From Calendula officinalis (Eukaryota > Streptophyta > Magnoliopsida > Asterales > Asteraceae): a stretch of 64,000 nt of DNA. Below the pieces are notes generated by a model, which saw nothing but the letters and a program-made list of their open reading frames with translations, did no database searches and was not told the origin of the DNA. A program made the position numbers and the translations under genes. Of this stretch, positions 1 to 12,608 are shown piece by piece (the stretch's first letter is position 1; each line of letters starts with the position of its first letter). The DNA lies in NCBI GenBank assembly GCA_963853835.1, contig OY970820.1, positions 20,019,873-20,083,872 on the forward strand, written 5' to 3'.

Positions 1-143
1 AAAGGACAAGTATGCCCTTAATGAGAGGATTGAAATGCAAAGTGTAGTAAAATGAAAGGAATGACATAATTATCCACTGATATGAAATTGCTCTGTATGC
101 ATAAAAATTGCTCATTTGAGAATCAGCTTCCAAAAGTTATTAC

Positions 144-1110
144 CACTCCATTAAGAATCTGAAGGGCTGTGTCCATTTCTGATTTTGTGGAATAACTGAC
201 AAAACCATAACCGCGTGATCTTCCAGTTTCACCATCATATAAAACCCTTGCTCCAACAACATTACCATGTTCATTGAACAATTCTGTTAAACTTTCAGAA
301 GTAACCGACCATGAAAGATTTCCAACAAATAGTTTGTACTCTGTTTCTGGATACAACGCTTCTTTCGGCTTTGGTTTGTCAGAAAAATTCACCCGTAACG
401 TTCTGCCACCGTATTCCTGTAATATTAATTACACTCTCTTCATTACACAAAATTACCAAATAAAATTAATGTAAAAGACAAATCTACCCTTCCGTCAAGA
501 TTTTCAATAACTGCTTTGCAATCTTCAATGCTGCTCATTGTCACAAACGCAAATCCTCTGCTTTTACCGGAATCCCTATCATAAAGTACCTGATAATTAA
601 CTTGATTTATAAATACCCTTAACCCTATGAATTAATTTTGAAAAATATATGTGAAAAAGATTCATTTTTATAAAATAAACATATATGGGGACATATAAAG
701 ATTTTTATATGTACCTCAACAAGCTCCGGGCTACCATAATCTTGAATTATTCCGGCGAGTTGAGCACTATCACAAAGATACGGCAAATTCCCAAAGTAGA
801 GCTTTGTATGTACGGAAGGGTTCGTCTCAGCTTGATCTCCGCCGTCGCCGGAGACTTCTTCCTCCTCCGTCACCGAAACTGCCGCCTCTTCTTGTGCCAC
901 CGATGCCGATACCTTCATCAACGGCCACTTACCGGAACTGGGTATTGGATCGATTCTCACATGAGATGATAATGATGACACTTGTAACATGGGCACTGTG
1001 GATGTTAATCTGAGAAACATGGGATCAGAAGGAAATGATTTTGATTTTATTTTAAATTTGGAGAATGGGGAGCTGATGGCGGCGGCGGAGGTGGCGGTTG
1101 CAGCAGCCAT
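144..1110 (-). CDS. CP33: Chloroplast RNA-binding protein, CP33 type (33 kDa ribonucleoprotein), 3' end outside window
   Basis: Two-RRM chloroplast ribonucleoprotein of the cpRNP family, which binds and stabilises plastid mRNAs. Three exons can be joined on the minus strand: 1110-715, 589-488 and 416-144, all ending in phase 0 with GT-AG introns, giving 257 residues so far. The N-terminus is Ala/Ser-rich like a transit peptide, followed by an acidic stretch (EEEEVSGDGG). RRM1 shows RNP2 LYFGNL and, in exon 2, RNP1 KSRGFAFV. RRM2 in exon 3 shows RNP2 LFVGNL and RNP1 RSRGYGFV. The linker between them (FSDKPKPKEALYPETEYK) is the signature that points to CP33 rather than CP29 or CP31. The last exon, with the end of RRM2, lies before base 1. 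The gene looks intact. The call rests on remembered family features. Confidence 0.9.
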
Positions 1111-1401
1111 GGTGACTGATCCGGTGGTGGTGGTGGATGGTTAGTTTGCTGGTGGTTATGGTTTTCTCCGGTTGATGAAAACTGCCCTAAAGGAAAGTGT
1201 AATGGATTTTTAGCCATTTATGCTGACGTGGATGGATGATGTCCATTGGCGTGAGGATGAATGAGCTGATAAGATTCTATGGGGGGCCACTTTATGGGGA
1301 AAAAAAATCTGGGTTAATTTTTCTTGCTTTTTTGGAATATAAATAAGGAAATAATCCTTTTAAAGAGATTTTTTTAATGACAACCTAATCTACTTTTAAA
1401 T

Positions 1402-1492
1402 CTATTTATGTTCATTATGGGATTTAAACCCTCAACCTTAAGATTATGAGCAAACTCATTTACCGCTAATTCATTGGTTCTTTGGTTTTTTA
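1402..1492 (-). mobile_element. tRNA-derived SINE fragment
   Basis: On the minus strand a box A-like TTAGCGGTAAATG is followed about 40 nt later by a box B-like GGGTTTAAATCCC, the spacing of a pol III promoter. It resembles the better copy at 9593. No clear target duplication was seen. It lies in the otherwise empty stretch 1111-1628 upstream of the CP33 gene, where I saw no other feature. Confidence 0.45.
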
Positions 1493-1628
1493 AAGAGAAA
1501 TTACCCATCCATTTATCCGTTCAAAATTATGTGGTGGCACCATTACATATTGAACGAGTGAAGAAGTCGTCAAGATTTATTATTAAAGAAGAAAGATGTA
1601 TTTGTTTTAAGAGAATTGATATTTAGTT

Positions 1629-1770
1629 CTACCACTTGATCTTACTCATAGTCATACTCACTTGATAGGATGATATGTGTACTTTACTAATTCTCTCTCT
1701 TAATATTACCCATTAATTTTAGCACATGTCTTCATTTAATGAGTAGAATTACGAGACTAAATAACATTAC
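1629..1770. mobile_element. Short TIR MITE, family shared with 57669-57809
   Basis: About 140 bp, sharing an ordered series of blocks (TACTCACTTGATAG, ACATGT, ATGAGTAG) with the element at 57669-57809, which has clean terminal inverted repeats. This copy is more degraded. No transposase; non-autonomous. Confidence 0.45.
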
Positions 1771-1799
1771 TCTTGTTTTAACAATGTTTATGTACCATG

Positions 1800-2470
1800 T
1801 ACCCTTTTTGCCATTTGCTTAGAGTTTTCACCGGATACACCGTGAATGGCTTTAATGACTTTAGAGCATAAAATATATTTTTTTTCATTTTCAATATCTA
1901 CCACCATGTAATAACTAAAACAATATTTGAGGCTTTTAGAGAACCGATACCAAGACCTCCAAGACTTTTAGAGCAATTATATTTTTCCAATTGACCCAAC
2001 AGAATTTGTTTCCCCGTGTTAGATACACTTCAAATGAATTGTCTTCTCAATTTATCAATCGTATCAATAACTTTTGAGGAACCTTATAAAGAAACATATA
2101 ATATAGTGGTACGCTCCCTAAAACTGATTTGCATAATGTGACTACACCGAATGAGATATTTTTTGCTTTCCACAAAAAAAATTTACTTTTTATCTTATGT
2201 TTCTATTTCTCTTTCAGTTCCTATATTCAAGCCGATAGTAATACCAAAATATTTAATAGGTAGTTTATCATCACTACAATTGAGAATGGAAGCCATATTA
2301 GGAATTTTAGAATCAGGGACACCAACATCATATACTTTAGTTTTGAAGAAATTTACATTTAAACCTTCAGCATGGTGAATGCACATAAGAATTCTTTTAA
2401 GATTACTTGCATTAAAAGAATTGCATTTACCCTAATAACGTGACATCATCCGCAAAAAAAGATGTGATAG
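1800..2470 (-). pseudogene. LINE reverse transcriptase remnant
   Basis: Minus-strand frames, broken by stops and shifts, read like a plant L1-type reverse transcriptase. A catalytic FADDV lies near 2440-2460. A block GLNVNFFKTKVYDVGV plus KLPIKYFGITIG follows around 2270-2370, and then a stretch like LCKSVLGSVPLYYMFLYK around 2080-2150. These appear in the order expected for the RT palm and thumb of LINEs. There is no intact ORF, so it is a dead fragment. A Helitron begins about 95 bp to its right. Confidence 0.7.
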
Positions 2471-3338
2471 TAATTTAATACCTTGGAATGATCATTTAAC
2501 TTTAATGTAATAATGGAAGCGATTGGGGGTAGATTAAGATATCACATTTTAACTTATTACTCGTATCTATATAATAATAAAATAAGGTTTTGTAGTAGGC
2601 CACGTGGCACCTCTTAGGAGGCAGAATGACACGTGGCAATTTCTTAGAATTTTCTGTTTTTTTATTCGACCAATAATAAATTATTTAATGTCATTAATTT
2701 CGGATCCTAATTACCAAATTTCGAAATTGCATCGTATTAATTAATACCTTAATTACCGGTATTTTAGTTTGGCAATTTTCATATCTCTCCTATAATATTG
2801 TGAGGTTGGTATACATGTCTTAATTTTAGGAACAATTATGTTTCTTATGTTTCTCTGATATTCATTGTCATATGGAGCAAATTTCAGTTGCAAAATTCAG
2901 TTACAAATTTATATGACAACTCTGACCACGTAGTCTGTAGTCTCCATTTCCATAGATGCGTTTGTAGTCTCCTTTCCCAAAGGTTCCACTTTCATATCTG
3001 TTCTCAGTATCAAGGTGATCCAAATCGCCACTTCAAATTTGATAAATGTCACAACCTCCATCACTCCATGGACATAAGCAAGATTATCACAGTGTCCAAA
3101 TATCAAGGTTTGTTTGCATATAATCCCCATTTATTTCTGAATCGCACTTTAAATTTTATAAATCGTTGAGTATCCTTAGATTTCAATTCCCGTTCTTATA
3201 TATTCGTTCAAGTTTTTTAAGCTTATGGTCAATTAGGCAATTTTAATTTAGCTTATGTCAAATGGTTTTTGTTTTTATAAATGTGTCTTTTTAAGAATCC
3301 TATTTTCGTTTATAATGTACTTTGCTTAAAGTTTTAAC

Positions 3339-3535
3339 ATGTATACTTCAAGGCAGAAGATTCAGAATGACATAGATCTTGAACCTACTGAATTTGAGAT
3401 TGTTGCTCAGGTAAATCGCAATTCAAATTTTTTACACAATTTTCTTCTTTTTATAGTATTGACTATGTAGGCATTGTTTGACTTGAAGAATAGAAACCAA
3501 GAACTTAACACTGACTTGAAGGACTTCACATCAAC
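3339..3535 (+). pseudogene. Captured fragment of 40S ribosomal protein eS7 (RPS7)
   Basis: Two exons remain. Exon 3339-3410 begins ATG and reads MYTSRQKIQNDIDL then EPTEFEIVAQ. After an intron (GT at 3411, AG at 3470), exon 3471 on reads ALFDLKNRNQELNTDLKD, matching the start of eS7, where the family has ALFDLENTNQEL. Similarity stops near 3525, so only about 48 of roughly 190 residues are present. Retention of an intron argues for DNA-level capture by the Helitron rather than retrocopying. Confidence 0.8.
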
Positions 3536-4121
3536 GGTGTTTCTTTATTCATCCATTTTAATACATGAACTTCTACTAACTAATTTTAAGGTTTATTCAT
3601 TTTGTGTAGTCAAATTTATGTTTCTGGATAAATTCATGACAGTTGAAGATAAGTATTAGTGCTTAAGAAGTAAGAACATAAAGGCTCAGACAGTAGGTCA
3701 AAAACCTTAAGCAACATACAACATGTTGTATACAACGAAAGAAAGTATGAGAACATTTTTGTTGATTCTTAATGTTCAAAAAATATTAATTTCCCTTAAT
3801 TTTGGAAACAATGACGATTTTTATAGAGAATCTTTTTGCTAAGAATTTCACTAAAACTACGCAATTTATTAAACTTAAGTTCCGCATTTTATGATTTAAT
3901 TTAACTAATATTCTCAACCCAGAATTTCTTGAATTACATTAGAGATAGATCCGGCTAACAAAATTTTTGTGTTTTCAGGTATGCAATATTGGTCCTCTGA
4001 TAATTTTATCTGTTTATATTTTATTGGATTAAAAAATGTTTGACCTGTTTGAAGGACTTTTTCTTCTGTTTCTGTACCCCCTGCTATTAAATTATTTTTG
4101 TTCCCGTTGTTGCAATTCCAG

Positions 4122-5249
4122 ATGCAGTAAGGCTGCAGTTTGTTGAATGGAAGGATATCGAGTCGACCTTTTTGAGACCAACGAGGTTATTAAACATATG
4201 TCATCTATCTATATTGAGAGTTAGGGCATTTGCTCCTTTGACTATCAAAATTCAAATTTGTATCATCGTGTAAAAGTTTTGTAGGTTTGTTGCAATGGCA
4301 GCTGAGAAAACTGCAAGTTCAAGGACATTAGAGCTTTGTAAAAAGCAATTTGCTCTTCTATGGCATGTGGTATGTACTTTTTGCAATCATAAAATCATAT
4401 TGTTACTATGTGTGATGTTTGAATTGTAGTTGTTTATGGGTCGGGCTGGGTAATGGGTCCAAACTCAAAACAAGTTAGTTTGGGTTGGTAGACCTGAAAC
4501 AATCTTTCTATGCACAATCAGTGTGTCTTATATGATCACAGAACTTAAGGGTGATATTAGTTGTAGAAAGTTTTATCTAATTTTCCATCCCCATTTTTCT
4601 GGAAATCAGAAGTTTCTTTTGGCCCGTTTGTCACTTATCTTTCAGATACTTTTAAAATAAAAACTTTGTCCCTATAGATATAAAACATAACTTGAATCAA
4701 GACTTTCATAAGGAAATCGTATGAAGTTGCCACTTTTAATAACATACCATTGTTATTTTAGAATCAAATATTCATATGTTAGACCGGTTTATTTAATTCT
4801 TTTATATCCATTGTGATTCTTTTTCAATAACTTTTATATTATTAAAATGTGGATCCAATTGTTTCTGACCACCTGTATAGTTTTTTGTTTAAATCATTGG
4901 TATATGATTTTATGTCCCTTTTTATTTACAATGTGTCCGTCCCTTTTTATTGCTTTAATTTTTACAGGTGCTCTTATTGTTCTTGCAAGTTAGTGATGAC
5001 AATGTTATATTATTTCAGCCTGAAAGTTTTAGTGGTGAGTATTGTTTGAAATCATTACACTATGTTACAATTTAAACTCTATACTTTAAGATTCTAATAG
5101 TATATGATTTTGGTGATTCATTGTTTGGTTGAACAAGAGTCTTTGATAATGAACAGAGAAAGCGATTATTACGGTATTCGTGGAAAAGAGTGATGGACAA
5201 GCTGAGCAATGGATCATGGATGCAAACTTCTTAGACTCATGGAGTTATG
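4122..5249 (+). pseudogene. Captured multi-exon gene fragment, not recognised
   Basis: Four exons can be joined with matching phases: 4122-4185, 4285-4369, 4968-5034 and 5157-5249, each bounded by AG and GT. The joined reading of about 100 residues has no stop. It includes VEWKDIESTFLRPTR, then FVAMAAEKTASSRTLELC, then VSDDNVILFQPESFS, then IITVFVEKSDGQAEQW. I cannot name the family. Intact phases over four exons suggest either recent capture or continued expression as a chimera with the upstream eS7 fragment. Confidence 0.55.
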
Positions 5250-5606
5250 GTTAGTTCCAATTTCTACTTTATGTGGTCAAATATGACAATGCTTATACTT
5301 AATTACTTATCATGTTTAGAATCAACAATCAAGGAGTTAGTCGATTTGATCATATGATAATGCAGGGTAAAACCGACGTTAATGCACAAATTTGATCCAT
5401 AAGTATTCAAAATGCAACAAAAAAAAACCTCCTTAAAAGGTTAAATTTCTTTCAAATTTGTTAAAAAAGTACCATGTTTGACATTTGTAGTCAAAAGTTA
5501 TCTAAAATTCAAAACTAATATGAACTATTTCAGGCTTTACAATCAAAATCTTATCACAATGTTTAAAAGTTGTAAAGTTTGATGAACAGAATGTATATGA
5601 AATAAT

Positions 5607-7609
5607 TGTAACATCCCAAAACCCGGCCTAATAGTTTATTGACCTTAAGGTATCTTATTAAATGATTATCTGATTAAATGCTTAGTTAAATTAATTAGCC
5701 TGCTGTCCCTTGCGGTATTTTAACCAAGGGGTTAAAATACCCGACTTGTGATTTATGTGGAATGAAAACGTAATTTTTATATATTCGGATTCCTTGTTGA
5801 ATATCGTTTCCAGAAATGCTTTCGTTTATAAAATTGGAGTCCGTTTGCTATTTTAAATAAATTATTTACGGAAGGGACTTCCAAACATATACTGTTAATT
5901 GATAAAATAAAAAAAAAAAGCCACAAAGGGGTCCCAACCCCTTGTGTTGGCCGGTCAAGAGAGAGGGAGGGAGAAACCCTCCTTTTCTTCCTTGTCTCAT
6001 TTATTCAAACATTATCTTCTTCTTTTTCTTCACTATTCCATTGCACCTATTTTCTCTCTAAAACCTCCTACTTGTTCTTGAGTGATCTTGGTGATTTCTT
6101 GGTGCTAAGACCCGATTTTCATACTAAAGTTTGTGTAGAAGAACCCTAGAAGTAAGCTACACCTTCTTCCTTGCTTGTTCTTGTTGTTCTTAAACTTTGT
6201 TATGAACTAGGGTTTGTGATCTAGAGTGTTTTATGGATGAATCTTGAAATGGATGTTGTTTTATGTGTTTATGCAAGCTTTTACATCTTTTGTATGGTTG
6301 ATTGTTGAAGGAATACAAGATTTGGTGAAAATCACCTTCAACCTCCATTAATGGTGGAAGTTGAAGGTGGGTTTTGACAAATCTTGGATTTCTTGAGTTT
6401 TGGATGGTTAGAATTGTTTATTAGGTTGTGAAATCATGTTTGGTAAGTTATGAATGTTGAAAACCTAGTATTGATCAATTGGTGAAGTGGTTTAACTAGT
6501 GTTTGGATGATTTTGTCAAAATGGTGATCTAGTGATTATACAAGTATGTTACTTGGATTTGTGATGATTATGACCTTGATGGAATTGTTAAATGATTGTG
6601 AATTGCTAGTTTAAGGATTAATTGCTAGTTAATGGAAATGTGGAAGTGTTTGGATCATATTCGGGTTTTTGGCCCGTTTGGGTCAACTAGTTGTGAATAC
6701 TTGCTAGATGGTCAAAATGGTCAATTGTATTGATGAAGGACTTGTGCTAGTTGTAAATGTCATGAAATGTGCATTTTATGAGTCTTATGTAGCTAGTTGT
6801 TGAAATTGATAATTTTGACGATTCGGTGGATTATCACTAACTCGATATGTTGTTGACAGGAACCGGGAAGGATACTCAGTGATACTAGCTCACTGAGTTA
6901 AGGACGTCACGAAGAGTTCACGATCAGAGTTCACGTCGCGAACTCTAGTTCGCGATCGTGAACTATAGTTCGCGATTGGGAACTCTGATTGTGACGTTGT
7001 TCGTGGTGTTTACTCGTAGCTAGCCTCCTTGTTATGTATGCCTAGTGTTAGGGAATACCATACATGACCATGTGCACATTCGGGATGAGGTCAGTGTCGG
7101 AAGGAGAACGGCTGGGCATCGGGTATCGACTAATCGGGTATCCGACCTTACCTGTATTTGTTGCATGGTTAAGGGGAGCGAGTTGCCCGGGTGTTGGATA
7201 CGAAACGCTATCGGTTACCGTGGTTTTGGCCGACCATGGTTTAAGGCCCGCAAAGCCGCCGATCCTCTCAATAAGTGATCACCCAACCGGAGATGTTTTA
7301 TAACTTCCGTGTTTAAGTGACCAGTGTAGCTGCTAGTGTAGTTGTTAGTGTTAGGAATTCATTCACTTAGCTTTTGTGCTAATCCCTCCCTTATTGACAC
7401 ATTTCAGGTTGGATGGCTTGAAAGGGTCGGGCTTGGACGGGAAGTTTGACCATGCTTAAATTATTGTTTTGTAAAATGAGTCGTGTCTAGTAATACCGTC
7501 TTTTAAATAACTTTAGTTGTAATATTTGTGGGACCACGTTTTGTAAACTTAACTAACTAGATGCTTCCGTACTTAGACTAAAATTTAATTGCCAAAATGC
7601 GCTGTTACA
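5607..7609 (+). mobile_element. Solo LTR (probably Ty3/gypsy), 2003 bp, copy A
   Basis: It begins TGTAACATCC and ends GCTGTTACA, flanked by 5-bp target duplications ATAAT (5602-5606 and 7610-7614). It has no internal coding region. Its first ~250 bp match the reverse complement of the 3-kb LTR at 57876-60875 (shared ATCCC/ATCCT..ACCCGGCCTA start, and GGAGTCCGTTTGCTATTTTAAATAAATTA in three parts). It is therefore the same family with an internal deletion. Around 6900-6990 it carries interrupted palindromes built on GTTCACGATCGTGAAC. It interrupts the Helitron and so is younger than it. Confidence 0.8.
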
Positions 7610-9592
7610 ATAATAATGGCATACGTGCTCCGTTATAATGTTTATTTAATTATGTAAAATTTTAATGTGATTGCATTATGCTTTCAGGGCTGCAAGGATC
7701 AAAAACGGGTTGGTGGAATGCGTCAAAAGGGGTAAAAGTTGTAAAACGGATTGGGTTGACTTGCCAAGAATTATTTTGACCAACTCTTTAACCATATTTT
7801 AGAAGGCTGTGAGCATTTGAATATCCTTTAGGTTACTTTTGAGATGTTTGACCAGGTTTCCGATTAGTTTTTTTTATTAATATTACCCATTTTTAGAGAT
7901 AAACCATAACTAAAATCAAACAGATTTATTTATTGGCAGCTAATATATCAGCAGCTGTACTTATTTCATCTTAAAAATATATTTATTTTCATTTTGCATT
8001 CAACATAAACAAATGCTTTAGTTTTAATCCGATCCATGTTCCTAACTAAGAAGATGATGCCTGAAAGAATAAAATAATCAACTCTAAAATTTAATTGGCA
8101 TTTATTACCTAAACTTAGGAGATACATTGATACAGTTTAATCGGAAGAGTACAAATTCTTTCGTTTAGGGAGTAGAGCTAGAGAGAGGACTTTAGTGCTT
8201 ACATGAATTAGTGTGGTAATCCAGTAACCCTAAGAACTTAACTTGTCAAACCTGGAATAAAAAAAATCAGGTTTTGCGCCTGTACAACATTGTGTGCTTC
8301 AACTATTGGTAATATAAATGAAAAAAACTGAACAATAAGAGTATAAAAAAAATATTATAGTTTTTCGAAAATTGATTATTTTATATTCTTTCAGGCTCTA
8401 AAGCAATATTAAGGAATTAGAGTTGGAGAATGAAGTAGTCCATAACAAAAAAGTGGTTGTGGAACACATAACCAGCACCGGAAAAATAATCCCACAACTA
8501 CAGGTAATTTTGATAATTGGCAGGTGGACAGTTGACGATAAAATAATTAAATATTAATCTTTTTATTGTAGGAGTTTGGATAAAGTCATGAAATTAAAGA
8601 TGATTTAACATTTGAAGATATTATTTGTATTTTTCGAAGGTACATTTTTTGTCCACCCATTTACTTTTGAATGTGTCCATTTGGGTTGTGTGTGATCTCA
8701 AACAGGTTAAAAGCTATCAAAAGTCCAAATTTAAGCTATCAAAAGTCCAAATTTATTGCATAAAGCCTGCTAAATTGTTTTGTATAAAGGTTTAAGTCAT
8801 TATTATCATTTTGGTTTAAATCATTAATGTCTCTAAAATGTTATTCTTGGATTTTTAAAGAATTTTAATGATTTTTATGGTGCTGGCTAATGTATATGGA
8901 AACAGGTCAATTGATTACATTGAATTTATTAGGGCAACTAGGTTATGAGTTTATTCGAACGTGAAGAAGATTTGCATAAAGCGGTTCAATGTGAAGAAGA
9001 TTTGCATAAAGCGGTTTAATATTCTGATACAGATGGCAGTATGTGTCTAAACTAGAGAGCCAAAATGAGTGTGTTAGGTAATGGGTCAAATTGGGTTCGG
9101 CCGTTCGGGTTAAAAAAAGACGTTTTTATTATGGATCAAATGCGTTGAGTCGGGTTAGTTATACAATGATTTTATAGAATATAATTACATATCCTATATT
9201 TGTAGGGAGAACAAAAATTTAACAGGTTCACAATATTATGCAAGCTGTAATACACATACTCATCTAGAAATTGGTCAGAGTAACTTTTTACCAAACTTGA
9301 AGAAATTATGTTGGACTCAGTAAATGAGATTTTAAGACATGGTGAAGGATTGAAGGAAGAGCTTTATGTGCTTGTGATGATGTTATATTTAATTTTTTTA
9401 TTTGTTATTCTGTGTTTATTATTTTATTATTTACCTACTATTAAATTTTATCATGTTTATATAATTTATAACCTCCTATTTCACACTTTAGGTTTTAAAA
9501 TAACTTTTTGTATTTTATAACAATTACATACAATAATATTATTGACAACCCGTGATTTTTCACGGGTCATAACCTAGTTTCTTATATTAAAG

Positions 9593-9712
9593 GGTTATTG
9601 GCCTAGCGATTTGTCTCATAACCTTAAGGTTGAGGGTCCAAGTCCTGTCGTGGATATAGTCATATAAGTGGAAAATTAATAGGCGTAGATTATGATTTGT
9701 TTTCCAAAAAAA
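9593..9712 (+). mobile_element. tRNA-derived SINE
   Basis: Box A-like TGGCCTAGCGATT at 9599-9611 and box B-like GGGTCCAAGTCCT at 9634-9646 have normal pol III spacing. The copy ends in a T/A-rich tail near 9710. It lies 16 bp beyond the Helitron end. The stretch 9713-10003 up to ATE1 holds no other feature I could name. Confidence 0.6.
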
Positions 9713-10003
9713 ACTCGTATTTCTTATCCCGTTTAACCGGCCGGGTCAACCTAAGTTTTAAAACACCAGCGAAAACAGTGGACTATTCTGTTGCTTAATA
9801 TTGGGGGGAAACAGAACACAGGATATAATTATCTTAAATTTAAAATTAAATATATTTAATATTATAATTTTAAGCTGGTTTAAATATGAAATTATACAAA
9901 TTTAGGCAGGATTGACCTCCATATACAGTACGGAATTTTCCCTTTGGAATTTTCTTCAAAGAGTGGTGTTTACGAGCTTTGGTTGGTTGAATAAAAATAC
10001 AAT

Positions 10004-12608
10004 ATGGAGGTCAAGAGCGAAGCTTGCGGTAGCAGCAGCAGCAATAATGGCGAAGGTCAAACGGTAGTCATCGACGGCGGTCGCCGGAGAAGCTCTTGTG
10101 GTTATTGCAAATCCGGCTTCGGCACCCGTATTAATCACGGTCGGTTCGTTTGTTGATTTTACTCATCAATTAGTTTCATGTATGTCATTCTAATTCTGAG
10201 ACAGAGATCCATCTACAATCTTCGAGTTCTAGTAATCACAATATCTAATTAAAATTATATTTAATTGTGTGTACTCTTTGATCGAACATAAAATTCTCTC
10301 TACTTGTTTAGGTTTGACTTCAATCACTTGATCGATCATAAATGTTGCTTCATATTACTGAAAACATTACCTGATCTTGATGTTTAACTTTTAGTAGAGT
10401 TGAAAATGCATTCCTCTTTCCCAAATTTAATTAGTTTAAGAATGTGAGTTTTCTTCTAATGTAAATTCTGGTTTCTTCATCTTGCAGGTTTACGATCACA
10501 GAGTTTGACTGTTCATGACTACCAAGGTCAACATTTAACCATAGTGATTGTTTGTGCATTAGAATGTAAAATTGGAAATTACTCTTTATTTGTAGAATTT
10601 TATATAATATTATTTTATTATTTTGCTAGCTCTTCTTGACAGAGGTTGGAGGAGAGCTGGCTGTTATATATACAAGCCTGAAATGGAGAAAACATGTTGT
10701 CCTGCTTATACAATCCGTTTAAAAGCAACTGATTTTGTTCCTTCTAAAGAGCAAATTCGAGTTTCTAAACGAATGCAAAGGTGCCACATACTCCTTTTCT
10801 TTCTGAAAAAGAAAAACAAAACAATTTCCGTTTTTTTCTTTAGATTTCATGAAACAGTTTGATGATTTTCAGGTTTCTAGATGGTTCACTTAAGGTTAAG
10901 AAACCAGAAGAACAGAATGAGATATCAAACGATTTAAACCGTCTTTCCATTAGTGATTCTGTCAATCTTGAAATTCGTCTAAAAAGATCAAGTTTTGATC
11001 AAGAAGAGTATGAACTGTACAAAAAATACCAGATTAAAGTGCATAATGATACACCAGATCATGTGACTACAAGTTCTTACAAACGATTCCTGGTTGACAG
11101 CCCTTTGATTTTTGTTCCATCAAATGAACATAATAATAATAATAGTATTCCTCCTTGTGGATTTGGTTCTTTCCACCAACAATATTTGATTAATGGCAGA
11201 CTTGTTGCAGTTGGTGTGATTGATATTCTCCCTAAATGTTTATCGAGTAAATATATGTTCTGGGATCCTGATTTTGCCTTTTTGTCACTGGGTAAATATT
11301 CATCATTGCAAGAAATTAATTGGGTCAAAGAAAGTCAAACCCATTGTCCTAGCTTAGAGTATTATTATCTTGGTTATTATATTCACACTTGCAACAAAAT
11401 GAGGTATAAAGCAGCATACCGTCCTTCTGAGCTTCTTTGTCCTCTTCGTTACCAGTAAGCTATCAGTTAATAACATATATTTTAACAGAATATTTGTTAG
11501 AACTTTTTACAAGATTTTTTGTTTGCAGGTGGGTCCCATTTGATATTGCAAACAAGCTACTTGATAAGAAACCATATGTAGTACTATCTGATTTTGCTAG
11601 CTTGCAAACTGAGACGGTTTCATCACCTAATGCCATTGAAGATCAAAACGAGCTTTTTCCAGATAAATCAAATTGCATTATTACACCTGCAGAAATGATT
11701 AAAGATGTTAGTAATATTGTAATTGCTTGGGATGGAATGCATCTGGATTATAAGGTACACTTCTACTAATATATAATTCAACTGAATGGGCGGGCTAGCT
11801 TCGAAAAATAAAATAGATAACAATGAAAAAAATGTAGGAAATCATATCGTAAAATATTATTGAAATGATAAAAGAACGTTTGGTTATACATAAATATGTG
11901 CTATTTTAATTAACACTTATGAAAAATGTTACATCAACGCAAATGGTTCATCATTAGTTACTTATAAGGCTGTTGTATACATATATATCAATGATATATT
12001 AAAAACAGTTAAGAAAATTACAAAAAAATACAAAATTAATATAAGGCTGTTGTATACATATATATCAATGATATATTAAAAATGAAACACTAATAATATT
12101 AATAAAAGAACTTGTAAAGATTAATAACCTATAATAATAACAGGAATGCTAACAGGCAGATACCCAATAATTGATTTAATTATATAACCCAATAATTGAT
12201 TTAATTATATAAATAAAAAGTGGTTGCATGCATGAAAAGATATGACTTTTATAGTCAAAATAATAATTAAAAGGTAGTACTTTTAAAACATTAACCTGCA
12301 TTCCCAAATGAATATTAACCATTAGCCTTTATAATAGGTGGAGACTGTAATTAAAACTCTTTCATGTCCTAGCTCCATATATATAGGTGGAGATTCATTA
12401 GGAACATTAGTCACGTTTTGTAGTTGTAGAACGTTTACATATATGCTATTAAAGACAAGTGCATAATAACGATTATTTCCTTTTTCTTAAGGATGTACAA
12501 CAAGCTTTTGGACCCGTTGAAAGGAACAACTTAGAATCTCAGTTGTATAACTATGTGATGGTTGTGGGTACGGATCTCTCTAACAGAATGATTTACTCAC
12601 TCGACTGA
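10004..12608 (+). CDS. ATE1: Arginyl-tRNA--protein transferase (ATE1)
   Basis: Transfers Arg from Arg-tRNA to N-terminal Asp/Glu (or oxidised Cys), marking proteins for the N-degron pathway. Six exons join in phase: 10004-10139, 10488-10526, 10630-10780, 10873-11454, 11529-11754 and 12492-12608, giving 416 residues. The N-terminal metal/Fe-S site is visible as CGYCKSG and, in exon 3, KTCCPAYTIRL. Exon 3 also shows GWRRAGCYIYKPEM and the ATE signature FVPSKEQIRVSKRMQRF across the splice. The ATE C-domain in exon 4 shows KRFLVDSPL, CGFGSFHQQY, WDPDFAFLSLG and RYKAAYRPSELLCP. It is short: the Arabidopsis protein is about 630 residues. The missing part is the variable linker between the two domains. 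Intron 5 (11755-12491) is AT-rich, with two small tandem duplications. Confidence 0.92.

Larger units (their letters stand above)
2566..9577 (+). mobile_element. Non-autonomous Helitron with captured gene fragments
   Basis: The 5' end is TCTATATAATAATA preceded by host A (2565). The 3' end is CTAG (9574-9577) followed by host T. Ten nt before the 3' end ends a perfect hairpin, ACCCGTGA / TCACGGGT, at 9548-9567 with a 4-nt loop. These are the diagnostic Helitron termini, and there is no target duplication. The 7-kb body holds no Rep/helicase ORF. It contains an eS7 fragment, a four-exon fragment of another gene, a 2-kb solo LTR, and two further exon-like bits. One is a coiled-coil-like stretch near 8415-8504. 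The other, near 9296-9385, has weak resemblance to an R-SNARE motif (NEILRHGEGL). A 33-bp tandem duplication sits at 8961-9020. Confidence 0.85.

Noticed and set aside
7045..7303. Two plus-strand frames of about 78 codons
   Set aside because: Inside solo LTR copy A and not kept in copy C.
9296..9385. R-SNARE (SEC22/YKT6-like) gene fragment
   Set aside because: Only a short weak match (NEILRHGEGL); not enough to call as a feature by itself.
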